Assembly (NCBI GenBank): GCA_025506515.1 | Contig: CM046453.1 | Location: 3,478,501-3,542,500 of the forward strand | Origin: Flaveria trinervia | Taxonomy: Eukaryota; Streptophyta; Magnoliopsida; Asterales; Asteraceae | Direction of reading: 5' to 3' | Length of the DNA: 64,000 nucleotides | Part shown: positions 1-12,300 of the stretch, one piece after another | How positions within the stretch are numbered: position 1 is the first letter of the stretch | Layout: every line of letters begins with the position of its first letter | Position numbers and translations under genes: made by a program | The notes under the pieces: model-generated | Told to the model about the DNA's origin: nothing | The model's database searches: none | Seen by the model: only the letters and a program-made list of their open reading frames with translations

Positions 1-2537
1 TGATCTCAAGTGTAGAATGCCCATAGCTTGCCTCTCGGAATGCAGAATAGTCAGGCTGGGGATCATTAAACCTACACAGTTCAAATTTAAAAATGAATAA
101 CCTCTGGAAATCAAGATAATGAAAAACATAGATGCATGGTTTAAGACTGATAATTTTTAACATGAACTTATTAACACGACACTAAGTTAAACATGCTTAC
201 GTTTAAGTTAGTCAGTTTTTGGATCATAACACATATATAGAATGAAAGTCACCTTGATGCTAGACCTTCTTGGTTCCCACCATCACCAACGGTTATGTAA
301 ACCGGAGCTGATTTGTCTGGGACGGGATAACTTACTCCACCCGTGATGTTGTAGTGTATGTTTGAGATTCGGTACTGAAATTGCATATACAACAGAATTA
401 TCTTACGATGCAAAAACATTATAGTTAAAAGGAGAACATGCTACGCATGTTGAAAGTGGCCTAAAGTATAGTCGTTCTATGGCATACAACCACTTAAATT
501 ATTTTTATTCATATATCTAGATTACTATCGTAATGTTTACTTTTTGTTATCAAAATAGGCCATCCAATATTATGGTAAAAAAGGCAAAAAGAGTTATATA
601 TATAAAGGAGGGCGACAAACCGATCTTTCATAAGCATGAACATGTCCAGCGAAGATCACGTCAACTTTGTACTGAACAAACCAACTCTCGAATGCGGCTC
701 GCATGCTTTCACCCTCCATGTAGTGAGCACTATTGCTGTTGTATATAGGTGTGTGCATTATAACAATGAGCCAAGGTGTTTTCTCTCTGTCCACTTTGTT
801 AATTCCTTTTTCAACCAAAAGTACTGAGGCGTATATGTTACTGTCAAAATTCAAATATGTAAGCTATCAAACATAACTAATAATTGTCACATCTATATAT
901 ATACCATTCGTTTTATAGCACAATTAAGGTAAGAAGGCGAATTACCAAAAGGAGAATAACTTGATAGCACGATTATATGAGCAGATGCTCGTCTAACAGC
1001 ATACCAAAGAGGACTACTGCTTTCACTGGCTGCATGTGGAGTGGGGTATCTATAAAGATATTGTTTGAAAGGTACAATTTCATCCTGAACATAGAGATTA
1101 TTAATGAAAAAAGTTAATATTATCAACCAAAATATGAGATGATGTAATTTGATGCAATGGAATTAGCATGTGTCAAGAAAATAGTTAATATGGTAAGTAA
1201 AGTTTGTTTGTTGTGGGGGTCTCACTGGAATTAGTCTCTTTTTTCTATGAGATAGATGTAAGGAAACAGTAGCTCGTAAAATGTCATCTAGACTATCTAG
1301 TATATGTATATATATATATATACTAAATGATAAAGCTGTATCGCTGATGGGAAGAAAATTATAGTAACGGTGTTGGTATCAGAGTGCTTACCATATACGG
1401 CATATACTCTATCTCATGATTTCCTACCGTCGATATCCATGGTTGATACGCTTGAATTTTTTCAACAAAACGACCATACGAATCCCAGCGTACACCAATA
1501 TCATGATACTGATACTTATCAGCATAAGATAGATCTCCAACATGCAACACAGCTTGTGCTCCGCTCTCAATGTAATGTTCAAGAGTTGACAAAGAATTAA
1601 ATGTTTGACCCAAGTCACCTAAATTGACCATGTAATCAACAATCATTCATAAAAGTCTAATAATGTTTTCATCAAAGTGAATACAGAAAATGAAGCAAGT
1701 GATCACCTATAATTCCAAATTTGTAAGAAGCATTTGGATGGATTTTCGGAGGCGTATGAAACCAAAATGATCGCGTGGAATTACCTTCTCCAATCTCATA
1801 AAAGTACTTGGTGTTATACTAACAACAAGACACACTTGTTATTCATGAAAGAGATCTTTTTAACAACATACCATAAAAAGGTGTTATTGAGTTAACCAAC
1901 ATATAATTAGTAAATATATATATGTGTGTGTATGTATATACCTCAAGGTCATCAACAAGACAATGGTGAATATAGCCAGATGTATAGTTGGAAAACATAT
2001 ACTTTTTCACTGTCCCTTCTGCAGTGAATTTATACTTTTTCTTTGATTTTCCATATCTTACTTGGTTTGACCCAGGTTCATCAGGTGTCACCCATGTTAT
2101 TATTACAGCTTTGCCATCATAATCCCCTTGAGTGATGTGCACCTACAACAAGAGAAAATAAAATAAAATAATAATAACAACAACAATAACAATAACGTTA
2201 TAAACTCAGAGCTAGTTTATACATGGAATGTTAAAGTTTAAGTTAGAATTATAATTATTACAATTGATGTAAACAAACCCTAGAAAATTACATTTGCTTT
2301 TATCCCTATAAATTTTATTCTTGTTTTGATGGTTGAAACATCGGGCCAATTATATAGCTAGCTAACCTGCTGAGGTGCATTATAACCGCTAGGAACCGCG
2401 AAAACTTCATTATCAAGAGGAATGTCGGACGCTGGCCACTCTGAACGGATGAAACTGCTTGTGACACCGGCATAGACGTTATTCACAACGCTGAGTAAAA
2501 CATAGACGATAACCACAAGCCGAGGTATGGATCCCAT
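1..2537 (-). CDS. PAP: Purple acid phosphatase (high-molecular-weight plant type), 3' end outside window, one frameshift
   Basis: Secreted or vacuolar binuclear metal phosphomonoesterase that releases phosphate from organic esters; this is family knowledge. Exons read on the minus strand: 2537-2367, 2142-1942, 1818-1707, 1618-1392, 1084-946, 840-621, 374-253 and 71-1 (continues off the edge), all with GT-AG borders and compatible phases except one. The start ATG at 2537 opens a hydrophobic signal peptide of about 23 residues. Then come the N-terminal domain (exons 1-2) and the metallophosphatase motifs GDLG (Asp near residue 163), GDLSYAD (about 189-195), GNHE (about 227-230), a V-I-M-H motif and GHVH in exon 6; exon 7 holds the ...VYITVGDGG... 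segment. Exons 5 plus 6 total 359 nt instead of 360: a one-base deletion near 797-802 shifts the frame after residue 297 or so, upstream of the last metal-binding His residues. Both sides of the shift match the family well, so this is either a recent null allele or an assembly error. Which PAP paralogue it is cannot be decided here. Confidence 0.93.
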
Positions 2538-2960
2538 TTTCTTATATTTCGATGATCATATTGCTAAATCAGCTGCAATCCCAAACATATAAACTGCAAG
2601 CACAAAAGAATATATTGCCTGAATTTATCACAAGTTACAAAAAACAATAATAATAATATTTACATATTAGAACACATACACGTACTAGTGTTGGAATATT
2701 ATAATCAAGACTTATATCATAAGCGTTTAGTAATATTATTTATGTCCTAAGTTTAACCCTCATGGTAGTTAATGGTGTTTAAAGTAATTATGTAACGATA
2801 CATAGATTTATTGTTAGTTAGTTAGAGTTTATATAATATAAACAAAACACCCATGCAAACCAACTATAATGTAAAAAATCATTCAATCTAATTGACAAAT
2901 GGAAACACTTACGGATTAACGTTGTTGAGATCGAAAATAGAGTTGGTAGGTATAGTAGTA
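2538..2960 (-). promoter_or_regulatory. Probable 5' UTR with an intron, and TATA-like region, of the phosphatase gene
   Basis: On the minus strand a strong donor (GTAAGT) lies at about 2912 and a pyrimidine-poor acceptor (TTGCAG) near 2597-2600. This would give a 5' UTR intron of about 310 bp that ends roughly 60 bp before the start codon. A TTAAATA motif, read on the minus strand at 2981-2989, could be the TATA box. This is inferred from motifs only. Confidence 0.4.
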
Positions 2961-4459
2961 GAAGCAATCACTATGGTTCACTATTTAAGCCCTATGCAAC
3001 ATGCGTAAGTTAGCAAGGATTATGATTGTGTTTAAAGTAGGCTTTGTACATAAAAATAAAATTATAAAAATAAAAATATATTACGAATAAAGTTGTAATG
3101 ATAAAGATATTGAATTATTGGAGGTGTGTAATTTGATTGTTCCATTATGATTTTATTTGAAAATCTTTTCTATTTAACCTTTTAGTTTTCAAGGCAATCT
3201 TTGAAATAAATATAACAAAAACAAAAAAAAAGAGTTAGATATTAAGTTCATCACTAAAAATATATCTTAGAGGGGTGCAAGATTCACTCAAAACATGAAA
3301 GCAAACAATGTGAAAATAACAATGGCTAAAGTTAATATTCAAACACCTTTTGAAACTCATTACCATTTCAACCAAGGTTTGCAATCTTATGTTGCAACTA
3401 AAGAAATGTTTGCAATCTTATGTTGAGAACTTTTGATAATCCAAGCTCTTTTAGTTATAAGCCATGTAATATTTCTCGCAAGTATAGAGGGAAGCGTGTA
3501 TATAACTAAGTAATAAACATTATTTACTACAAATTAATCAAATGAAAGAGGACTCATACAAATCAAAAAGATAAAACTGTAACATGCGCAAAACAATTAC
3601 TTGAGTTATGAGAGAGTGGCATCTACAACGATTAGCAAGGACCAAATCCGCCATGCATGGTGAAAAACCCCAAGGTCCTCATATTGACAAGACTAACAAC
3701 CGTTCGGTTTTATATCTTAGAAGCACTATTGAAGCCAAACCAACTGGTTTTTACACGATCCTTCGGTTCATACACGTGGATTTTGATAGCAACAAAGTTG
3801 AATGTTCATTAAGGTCCGTTTATATTACATATGTGTGTTCATATAGGTTTGTAGACATATAAACGAACAAACATAGACAATTGCATTTCTTTCATGAATA
3901 ATAAAATTTATTCATGTTTGTTTGCTTATTCAATTAATATGAAACAACAAACAAACACGAAACCTTTTTTGTATTTATTTGGTTTGTCTACGATCTCAAA
4001 GACATTGTGTAATGAGAATTTGTAATATGTTTTATTAAATAACAAAAAATATACACAATATATAATCTTATTACTTTTTCTTAAAGTTGTGATAGATATT
4101 AAGCTAGTGATTTATGTGGTGTCATCATATCTATCCCCCTCACAATTAAAAGAATGAGAGACCATGCATGTTACTCTCAGGCTCTCAACAATTATTATGT
4201 TTAACAAAGTATGATTTATGGGTCATACTCATATCCTTACTTTTATGGTTTTGTGCTTTTACGTAGGGATATGAAACCGATTGAAACATAAATCAACATG
4301 GGCTTTTGTTAGTGAATCGTTCGATTGACCTACATTATACGGCCCATTTCAATATGGGCCTAAAGTGCAACCCAAAATCAAATTAAGTTAAATATATGTT
4401 CAGATAAGTTGAAAGAAACACTAACATTATATCCATAATCCATACAATTCTATCCAATT

Positions 4460-4590
4460 ACCCTGATGGCTCGATACACTTTTCTTCGTATAACATTTTA
4501 AAAAGTTAACATTCAAACGCTCGAATTTAGTCCATCAATTACCTTGATGGCTCGATACACTTTTCTTCATACAACATTTCACAAGGTAGC
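4460..4590 (+). repeat. Direct duplication, two copies about 81 bp apart
   Basis: The segment beginning CTTGATGGCTCGATACAC and continuing through TTTTCTTC(G/A)TA(T/C)AACATTT occurs at about 4462 and again at about 4543, with flanking similarity (TCCA..AATTACC before, ACGCTCGAA after). Confidence 0.7.
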
Positions 4591-4610
4591 GTTTATATTC
4601 TCGAATGATC

Positions 4611-4745
4611 AGTATTGTAATATTATTAACTAAAGATAATGATTGATAGCCCTCAATATGCAAATAAAAAGGCTAATAATTGGCATTGTAATATTATTAA
4701 CTAAAGATGATGATTGATAGCCCTCAATATGCAAATAAAAAGCTA
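4611..4745 (+). repeat. Tandem duplication, period about 70 bp
   Basis: Two nearly identical copies of a roughly 62-bp block (starts ATTGTAATATTATTAACTAA, contains GATAGCCCTCAATATGCAAA) at about 4613-4675 and 4684-4744. The few differences suggest a recent duplication. Confidence 0.85.
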
Positions 4746-5242
4746 CAAAGTATAGAAATATCTTCAGATTCGATACTTAGGTTTTAAATTACAATAAAAG
4801 TTAGGTCGGCGTGTTATGTTATGTTTTTAGAGTTCGTTACATATGTTGGAGACAACAACACCAACATTATTAAATACTTAAAACAATTGTATGAATATTT
4901 ATCACCCATCGCGGTCGACCACACCAGTTGAGGCACCCCCGTTAGAGGTGGCCAAAAATACCGGTTCGGGAACCGGTTTCGCCGGAAAACCCGAAACCAG
5001 TTTGAGGCCCAAACCGGTTCAGACCCAACCCAGTCAACCGGTTCTTCCCCGGTTTTCAATTTTCGTTTCCGAAACCGGTTTTTGAACCGACCCGGTTCCA
5101 ACCCGGTTTTCAAACCGGTTTCCAACCCGGTTTCAACCCGATTTGCAACCCGGTTACCATTGGGTAACGGGTATATAGCCGTTTGAGTTGTTTTTTGACC
5201 GTTTTTTTATGTTTTTTTACCATTATATCCACACTAGGTTAG

Positions 5243-5261
5243 TATATATATATATATATAT
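5243..5261 (+). promoter_or_regulatory. TATA-type run upstream of the hAT transposase start
   Basis: An uninterrupted TATATA run about 120 bp before the transposase ATG at 5381, followed by a CT- and CA-rich leader. Position and composition fit a TATA box; it may also simply be a dinucleotide repeat. Confidence 0.45.
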
Positions 5262-5380
5262 TTGATGTTTTGATTGAATCACAACAACTTATAACACTCT
5301 CTACTCTTAAACATCTCAAAAACGCTCTCACAAAGTCACAAATACTTTTGTTTTAAACGCTCTCATCAAAAATCTCTCAA

Positions 5381-7446
5381 ATGGCTTCATCAAGTGCTCA
5401 ATCATTTGTTGGTTGTGATGCTTCTTCAAGCAACGTGGTGGTAGCAATCCTTCCTACGAATATAAACCGCGAAATATGGTGCAATTTCGATTTATGTCAA
5501 ATGGCTAGCGGTCCAAATAAGGCTTGTTGCAAGTATTGTAATAAGTTTTTCAAATCAGATGCAAACACAACGTTAAAAAATCATATTTCAAATAAATATT
5601 GTAAACCGTTGGTCAAGCTTCGATGACAAACGAAGGAAATTTTTGGCTTATAACGTTGACACGGTTTGGGAGCAAATGACGCATTTTGTAATTCAAAAAA
5701 GCTTGTCATTCAAACATTTCGACAACGAACGTTTGACTCGACTCATTCAACGAACTATCCAACCACGTTACACCAATGTAAGTCGTGTATACTATTGTAA
5801 GAGATTGTTTAAAAATGTGGAAAAAATCTAAAAATGAATTAATATCATATTTTGAAAATTTACAAACGGGTGTTAACTTAACTAGTGATGTTTGGTCGAC
5901 ACCTCACGGTTCACCGGACTCGTACATTTGTGTCACAACCCATTGGGTTGAACCCAATTCGTGGCAAATGATGAAATGTACGATTGCGTTTGAATTGTTT
6001 GATTATCCTCACACTGGCCAAAATATTTTTTTATCTTATGGATAAAGTTATTTAAACGTATAAATTATAAAACAAAATATTTTCTATATCTTTTGATAAC
6101 GCGTCAATTACACTCTTGCGATAAATCATTTGAAATTAAAATATTAACCAATTTGTGAGGGTGCATTTTTTCATAGTCGATGTGTTACGCACATTATAAA
6201 CTTAGCCGTTCAAGACGGTTTAAAAACAATTAAAACAGTGAAAGATTGTTTTAAAAGAATGTTATGTGACATGTTTAGTAATAACCAAAGATATACTAGA
6301 TATCGCAAGTTTTATAAAGATGCAAATACCAATGTTTAGGCCCGAATTGGGACGTACCAACACGATGGAATTCCACTTGTAACATGTTTGAAAATGCTAT
6401 TGAACAAAAATAAAGTTTAATAATATTTCATAATAGTTTGGTAAGTCGGGGAAAAGAAAATTTTTTACCATCCATCGGGTTGGGCCATTATCGAAAAAGT
6501 AACAAAAATGGTTCAAAATTTTAAAAACGCAACTACGTGTCTTTTCGGAGTTTATTACCCAACGAGTCCGTTAGTACTTCACCAAATTTATTTAATGACT
6601 TCAAAATTAAATGAAATGTCGTGTAGGGGTAGACCTTATTCTGATATGATACCCCCAATGAAAAAAAACTTATAAAGTAATTTAAAGAAATGCATCCGGT
6701 TATTACATGTGTCGCTGCTTTAAACCCTTGTTTAAATTTGTCGGGGGTTGAAACTTTGTTTGATAAAATTACTTTAAATATGGATTTAGAAGTTGGTAAC
6801 CCAATGTATAGTAAAACTTTAAAAGTAATTTTAACAAACAATTAGAAAATATGTATGATGTTTATTTATTAAAATACGGGGAAACATCACAAATTCATGA
6901 GGCTTTAAGGCATGCGGCAAATGCCGAAAGTTTGAATGATCCAATGTTTGATTTATATAATACTTTAAGGGATGAATGTAATAAACGTCAACATGGTAAC
7001 ACTCCGAGTAGTGAATTCGGGAGGTATGGTCTTACAAACTTTTTATCCACCATGACTTCACAAGATTTTAATTTTTTTGACTTGTTGGCTTGGTGAAAAG
7101 GTAAGGAAGATCAATTTCCCATCTTATCCAGCATGGCCTGAGATTTACTAACTGTCCAAGCTTCCACGGTAGCTTTGAAATCTGCTTTTTCTGTTAGTGG
7201 CAGGGTTATATCAATAAGACGAACTCAATTCACTCCACAAGCGGTTGAAATGTCAATTTGCTTGAAAGATTATTTGGATGCAGCGAAAGAGTACAAGACA
7301 AACGCTCACTTGAAGGAGAACTGAAATACGAAGCTGAATTATACGAGGACAAGGTAGAGAGTGGATTGACACTAGGAATGACCGATGATGAAATGACATA
7401 TGATGACTACCTTCGTAACAGTTCCGATTCTGGTGGCGAAGATTAG
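5381..7446 (+). pseudogene. hAT transposase pseudogene (BED zinc finger to hAT dimerisation domain)
   Basis: Starts at 5381 (ATGGCTTCATC, good plant context). Pieces lie in different frames: 5381-5626 holds a BED-type zinc finger (W-x-F, C-x2-C with CCKYC, then L-x2-H-x5-C); 5643-5831 is linker; 5785-6045 carries TSDVWS, the first Asp region of the RNase H-like fold; 6851-7096 is middle and C-terminal sequence. About 7070-7446 holds the dimerisation region (DLLAWW-like, then F-S-V-S-G-R, Q-F-T-P and I-C-L-K-D-Y-L). The stretch 6046-6850 is recognisable only as AT-rich decayed coding sequence. Several frameshifts and stops break it. It is the transposase of the surrounding element. Confidence 0.88.
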
Positions 7447-7936
7447 ACATACAAGTATAAGCGGCATATGCTAAATGTTTAGTTTTAAAAATTATTATTT
7501 ACCCTTGTATATTGTTTAAATTTTATAAATGTTTCATATACTTTACTTGTATTTAAAATTGTATATATATGTTTATAAATGTTTTAAATTGTTTAAATGT
7601 TTTAAATTGTGTAATTGTTTTACTTGTTTTAAATTGTATAAATTGTATTTTTGTTTTAAATGTTTTAATAAAAAGTTTTAAATTTTCTTTGAATATAATA
7701 AAAAATCCAAATTTCTAAATAAAAAACCGGTTTGGGCCGAACGGGTTTGGGTCCGAACCAGTTTTCAAACCGACCCAAACCAGTTTGATAGGGTTGTGAA
7801 TTATGAGTTTGGAACCGGTTCCAACCCGAATCGGTTTAGGGCCAACCCGGTTTTGACCAAGTTTGACCAACCGGTTTCGGTTTCCAACCCGAACCGGCTT
7901 GGGCCCGAAACTCGGTTTGTACACCTCTACCCCCGT

Positions 7937-8409
7937 CCACCACCACCGGTCGACACCTCGCACATCCACTAACTCGTCGCCAACACATCGTCGTCGACCG
8001 TGACCAACCAATGGAATTGAAAGCTTCACTTTATATTTGGGTAATTATATCCTTTTTTATAGTTTCACATTTCAATTTTACAAATCAAATAAATGTTCAC
8101 CAAAATTTCAAAATTTGCCACACAACTTTCAAAACTTTACAACTAAGCATATCTACACAAGATGACCTATTTCTTCAACGGCGTTAACCCTATTTTCTTT
8201 CAATTTCATTCCTCGTGTTTGCCCTAATTCCATAATGCCCCTCGATTCCTATTTCCCCCATCTTCTTCGTCGATTTGATCTCAAAATTCACTAGCAAACC
8301 ACCAATCAACCCTCTGTTCTCTACAAATTCCCCTAATTTTAACCTAACAATCAAAACCCTAACTTTTGAAGCAGTCAAAGTGTTCGAATTGCTGAAGCAG
8401 AGCTGCTAA
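7937..8409 (+). promoter_or_regulatory. Upstream region and 5' UTR exon of the PB1-MULE gene
   Basis: A CT-rich plant-type leader ends at a GTGAGT donor near 8410. A telo-box (AAACCCTAA, 8354-8362) lies in the probable leader; such boxes are common in 5' regions of plant translation and growth genes. The hAT element ends only about 420 bp before the telo-box, so it may have displaced the original distal promoter. No convincing TATA box was picked. Confidence 0.5.
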
Positions 8410-9384
8410 GTGAGTTACTTTTTTCCTGGGTTTTTATTCTTTATGTTTCTTCGATTTAAGGGTTTTGATAACTTTGGCTTGCATTCTGTATTTAGTGTTT
8501 TGAATTTTCTTGTTGTATATGTGTTTCTTGTTAAGATTTTAGTCGTATGATGCGTTCTTGAGTGTAATCCTACCTAAAAGGAGCTAAAAATGTTGATTTT
8601 CTGTAGGGAAAAGGTGCTAAGAACATTAAGTTTACACCAAGTGCCATTAGTTGAGAAATGTTGGTGTATGTTGTACAGAATTTTGCATTGATATGTACTC
8701 TAATTGACATAAAGAAAACACTTGTGTTTACATTAAGGGTTAAAGGAGATGGGTGGTCAAAGTTTCCCCCTCTACAGATTATGATTGGTAGATTGATCTT
8801 TCGAACAGTCTTGATTTAACCTTAATTGGTGTGTTCGCGCTTAACTGCGTGCTAGCTTGCTTAATTAACGAAGTAGTCAAGCATGGGATATAGGTATATC
8901 TTGTTCGAAGTAACTTATAGTTTGTTCTGCTTGAGTATAGTTTAAAACATAAACTTCTGGAGCTTTGTATGAAATCTTAGAGTTGAAGTGAAACTACCAG
9001 CTTCAGACTCTAGTTTGGTTCTTTAGCACATTGGTTTTGTTTTCGTGTCGATATCTTTGGAAATTTTGGTTATATTTTAGTTGACAAGTATGTGTAAAAG
9101 GCATTAATTGGTATTATCTAAAGGATATGTTGGATATTGTCTTAAAGAAGATGGGTGAACATATGATGTTTTTGTTATGAAGTTCTTAACCCTTGGAAAA
9201 TACCTCAAGAATTATGAGTTCTTGAATAATGATCAATTGAATTGTTAGCAATGCTATCTATTCATATTGTGCACTTGTTTGGTGTCAGACTGTTACAATT
9301 ACATCTTAAAAAATTAACTCCTAACCGTGTATAATATAAACGATGCCTAACGTAACATGTTTTCTTGTGTCAATGTGTGTGTAG
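8410..9384 (+). other. Probable 5' UTR intron of the PB1-MULE gene
   Basis: Bounded by GTGAGT at 8410 and TGTGTGTGTAG ending at 9384; T-rich, no coding content. The following exon begins ten bases before the ATG at 9395. Confidence 0.6.
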
Positions 9385-9394
9385 GTAAGTATTT

Positions 9395-12300
9395 ATGGCT
9401 AAAGGGAAGCTTATATTAATCTGCCAATCTGGCGGTGAATTTGTGACAAATGATGATGGAACCATGTCATATAATGGAGGAGAAGCAAACGCAGCAAATG
9501 TCACTTCTGAAACTCCATTCAGTGATTTAAAACTAAGTTTGGCTGAAACATGCGACTTAAACCAAGAAACAGTTACTGTGAAGTATTTTCTGCCAGGAAA
9601 TAAGCGGAACTTGATTACTGTAAAGAACGATAAGGATGTAAAAAGAATGATTGATTTTCATGGGGATGCAATTACTGCAGAAGTGTTTGTTATGGGAACA
9701 CCAGGATTTAATCGTAGTGCCCTAGAAATGCAAACTAACAGGTATTATTAATGTTGATACTTCGCCTTCTTTTGTTACAGTTACAGGTGGCAAAAGGGGG
9801 TGGGTTGGGACTTGGGTTATGGGTTAAAATGTGTTTAGTTGGTTTGACCCGAAAGTCTGAAACACTTTTTCTAAATATTCTAAACTTTTTATAGATAACC
9901 ATTGTATCAAACACGATAACCAAAATTATATTATATCGATAGTTATAAACTTTTCTTACCAAAGGGCTTGTAGCCAATGGTACCCAGGTGTTGGTAAAAT
10001 GTTGGCCCGCCCAAGTGGGCAAATCGATGTATGTTAGGAGTGGATTAGTGGGTGTGTGAGTTTGCTGTTCAGATTAGTTATAAGTTTTCTTGAACAAAAT
10101 GACCTGGGCGGTTTTATGTGTTAAAAATACAGTTTGGGTGATTTGTAACCTTTTCAATCCACTTGACCTGCTTCTTATATGCGTTTTATCTTATACTTTG
10201 TATATTTGAATTATTATCTTACCTAGTTTGACCTTAGTGGAAATAATACATTACTCAAATAACAATAGCACTTGACCTCTTAATGTTATGGAATGTGCCT
10301 AAAGCGTACTAATCTGTGATCAAATTGGTGATATACCCACAGGCAAAACCCTACCGAGAAGGACGAGACTGTAGAAAAGGATAACTTGAGTACCAAGAAA
10401 GACGAGAAAATAAAACGAGGCAAAGCAGGTCCCAAGAAAGATAAGAAGGTGAAAAAAGAAGACAAGGTGGCCAAGGGTCCTATTGTATCTCCAGCTAGAA
10501 TAACACGCCGTTCTGTTGCTGCTGCCAATGCCGAAGCATCTTCTCGTAAAAAAGAAAAAGAAAAAGAAAAAGAAAAAGAAAAAAACAGTTCCAGATGATG
10601 CTAGTAAGTCAGACGGTTCTACCAGTGATACTTCATCAAGTGCTGAATCTGAGCAGGTCAACGTGAATGCCAACTCAGATTGTAGTTCTGACTACAAGCC
10701 TAGTCGGTATGCAAAAAGGAAAAAAGTCAACAATCAAAATGAAACACAAGGCAACGCTAGCCCTGCTGACAGTGTTAAGAAACGAAGACGTGCAACCCCA
10801 TCTTGGAAGCTTGGTGCCAATGGCGGCCCACTATAGTTTCTGATTCTGCGGGGTCAAAATCTAGGGGTAGTTCTGGAAATAAAAGATCACAGAGAAAGAG
10901 TGGTAGGCTAGCTTCTAAAGAAGTTGAGTTGCAGGAGAAAAAATCAGGAAGAAAAAGGGGGCGCCCTCGAGCCACTACCAGTGATCAAGAACCTGAAGAT
11001 TTTACGGGACCCCCTGCTATTGACATGTGTGATGATGATGTCTCACCTGAAACTTTAGTTTCCTTGTGGAAGTCAGCTATTACTGGTGTTGGTCAACAGT
11101 TCACTAACGTACGGGAGTTTCAAGAGACATTGCGGATATACGCCATTGCAAATGATTTTGAGTTCAAACTCAAGAAAAACAATAAAAATCGTGTGGTTGG
11201 TGTATGTGCTGTTGAAGGGTGTTCTTGGAAGTTTAATGTTGTGTGGGTCCCATCTACAGAATCTTTTAAGATAAAGACCATGAACGATGTACATACTTGT
11301 GAAAAAGAATCAAACAACTGGTTGCTAATTCCATAAAAGAGAAGCTACAAGAATCGCCACATCTAAAACCAAAAGACATCGCTAATGGACTTTTGAAAAA
11401 CCATGGAGTCGGTACAAACCATGCAGAAGTATTTGATGGAAAATTGATTTCGCGCGAACAACTTCATGGGTCAGATAAAGATGCGTATAATAAGTTACCA
11501 TGGTTTTGTGATAAGATTATGGAAACAAATCCTGGTAGCATCTCAAAACTCGTAATCGGTGAGAATAAAAGATTTAAAGCTCTATTTGTGTCATTTTACT
11601 CGTCATTATGTGGATTCCAAAACAGTTGTCGCCCACTTCTTTTCCTTGAAGCTACTTCTCTGTGGTCAAAGTATGGAGAGATTTTATTTACAGCTAATGC
11701 CATTGACGGAAATGATGATTTTTTTCCTGTTGCATTTGCTATAGTAGATGTTGAAGATGATAACAATTGGCATTGGTTCTTGGAACAGTTAAAGCTACAA
11801 TCTTTAACTCACAACTACCTATCACATTCGTGTTTGACAGAGAGAAGAATTTGAAAACATCTATTCTTGAAGTTTTTGAAGGCTCTCATGTTGGATACTC
11901 AATTTACCATCTTCTAGAAAGCTTCAAAAGAAATGTCAAGGGCCCGTTTCATGGTGATGGTAAAGCTTTTTTGCCGTTCCATTTCTTGGCTGCAGCACAT
12001 GCAGTCCGTCTTGGTGGTTTTAAAAAGTCAACCGAACAGATAAAACAAATATCATCACAGGCTTATGATTGGGTAATGCAGATTGAACCTCAACATTGGA
12101 CTACTTCATCTTTTAAGGGGAACGATACAACCACATTATAGATGATGTTGGCGGATCACTTTCTAAGTTAATGGAAGATTATCAGGAGCTACCCATTTTA
12201 CATAAAATAGATGCCATCATACGTATGATGATTGATACCATTAATGATGCTAAATTGGATGGAAGTATGTGGTCAAGCCACCTTACTCCATCAAAGGAGA

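Larger units (their letters stand above)
2990..4934. other. Intergenic AT-rich region with small duplications, no gene
   Basis: No conserved coding segment is visible. The stretch 3790-3980 has the GTTCATTTAT/AACAAACAAAC character of degenerate non-autonomous DNA transposons. Near 4340-4363 two facing GGCCCA/TGGGCC motifs occur. Two short direct duplications lie at 4460-4600 and 4611-4745 (listed separately). Confidence 0.5.
4943..7928 (+). mobile_element. hAT-superfamily DNA transposon, 2986 bp, degenerate, with intact 8-bp target site duplication
   Basis: The exact 8-bp direct repeat ACCCCCGT flanks the element at 4935-4942 and 7929-7936, the target duplication length typical of hAT. The ends are short inverted repeats (left TAGAGGTGG..., right ...ACACCTCT), then about 200 bp on each side packed with AACCGG/CCGGTT motifs (4955-5160 and 7723-7920). 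Such subterminal motif clusters are known transposase-binding regions in hAT elements. The interior carries a broken transposase gene in the plus direction. The target lies in the upstream region of the MULE-derived gene that starts further right. The coding region is degenerate, so the copy is not expected to move by itself. Confidence 0.93.

Noticed and set aside
594..854. Independent 86-codon minus-strand gene
   Set aside because: It is the second half of phosphatase exon 6 read in the frame after the one-base shift.
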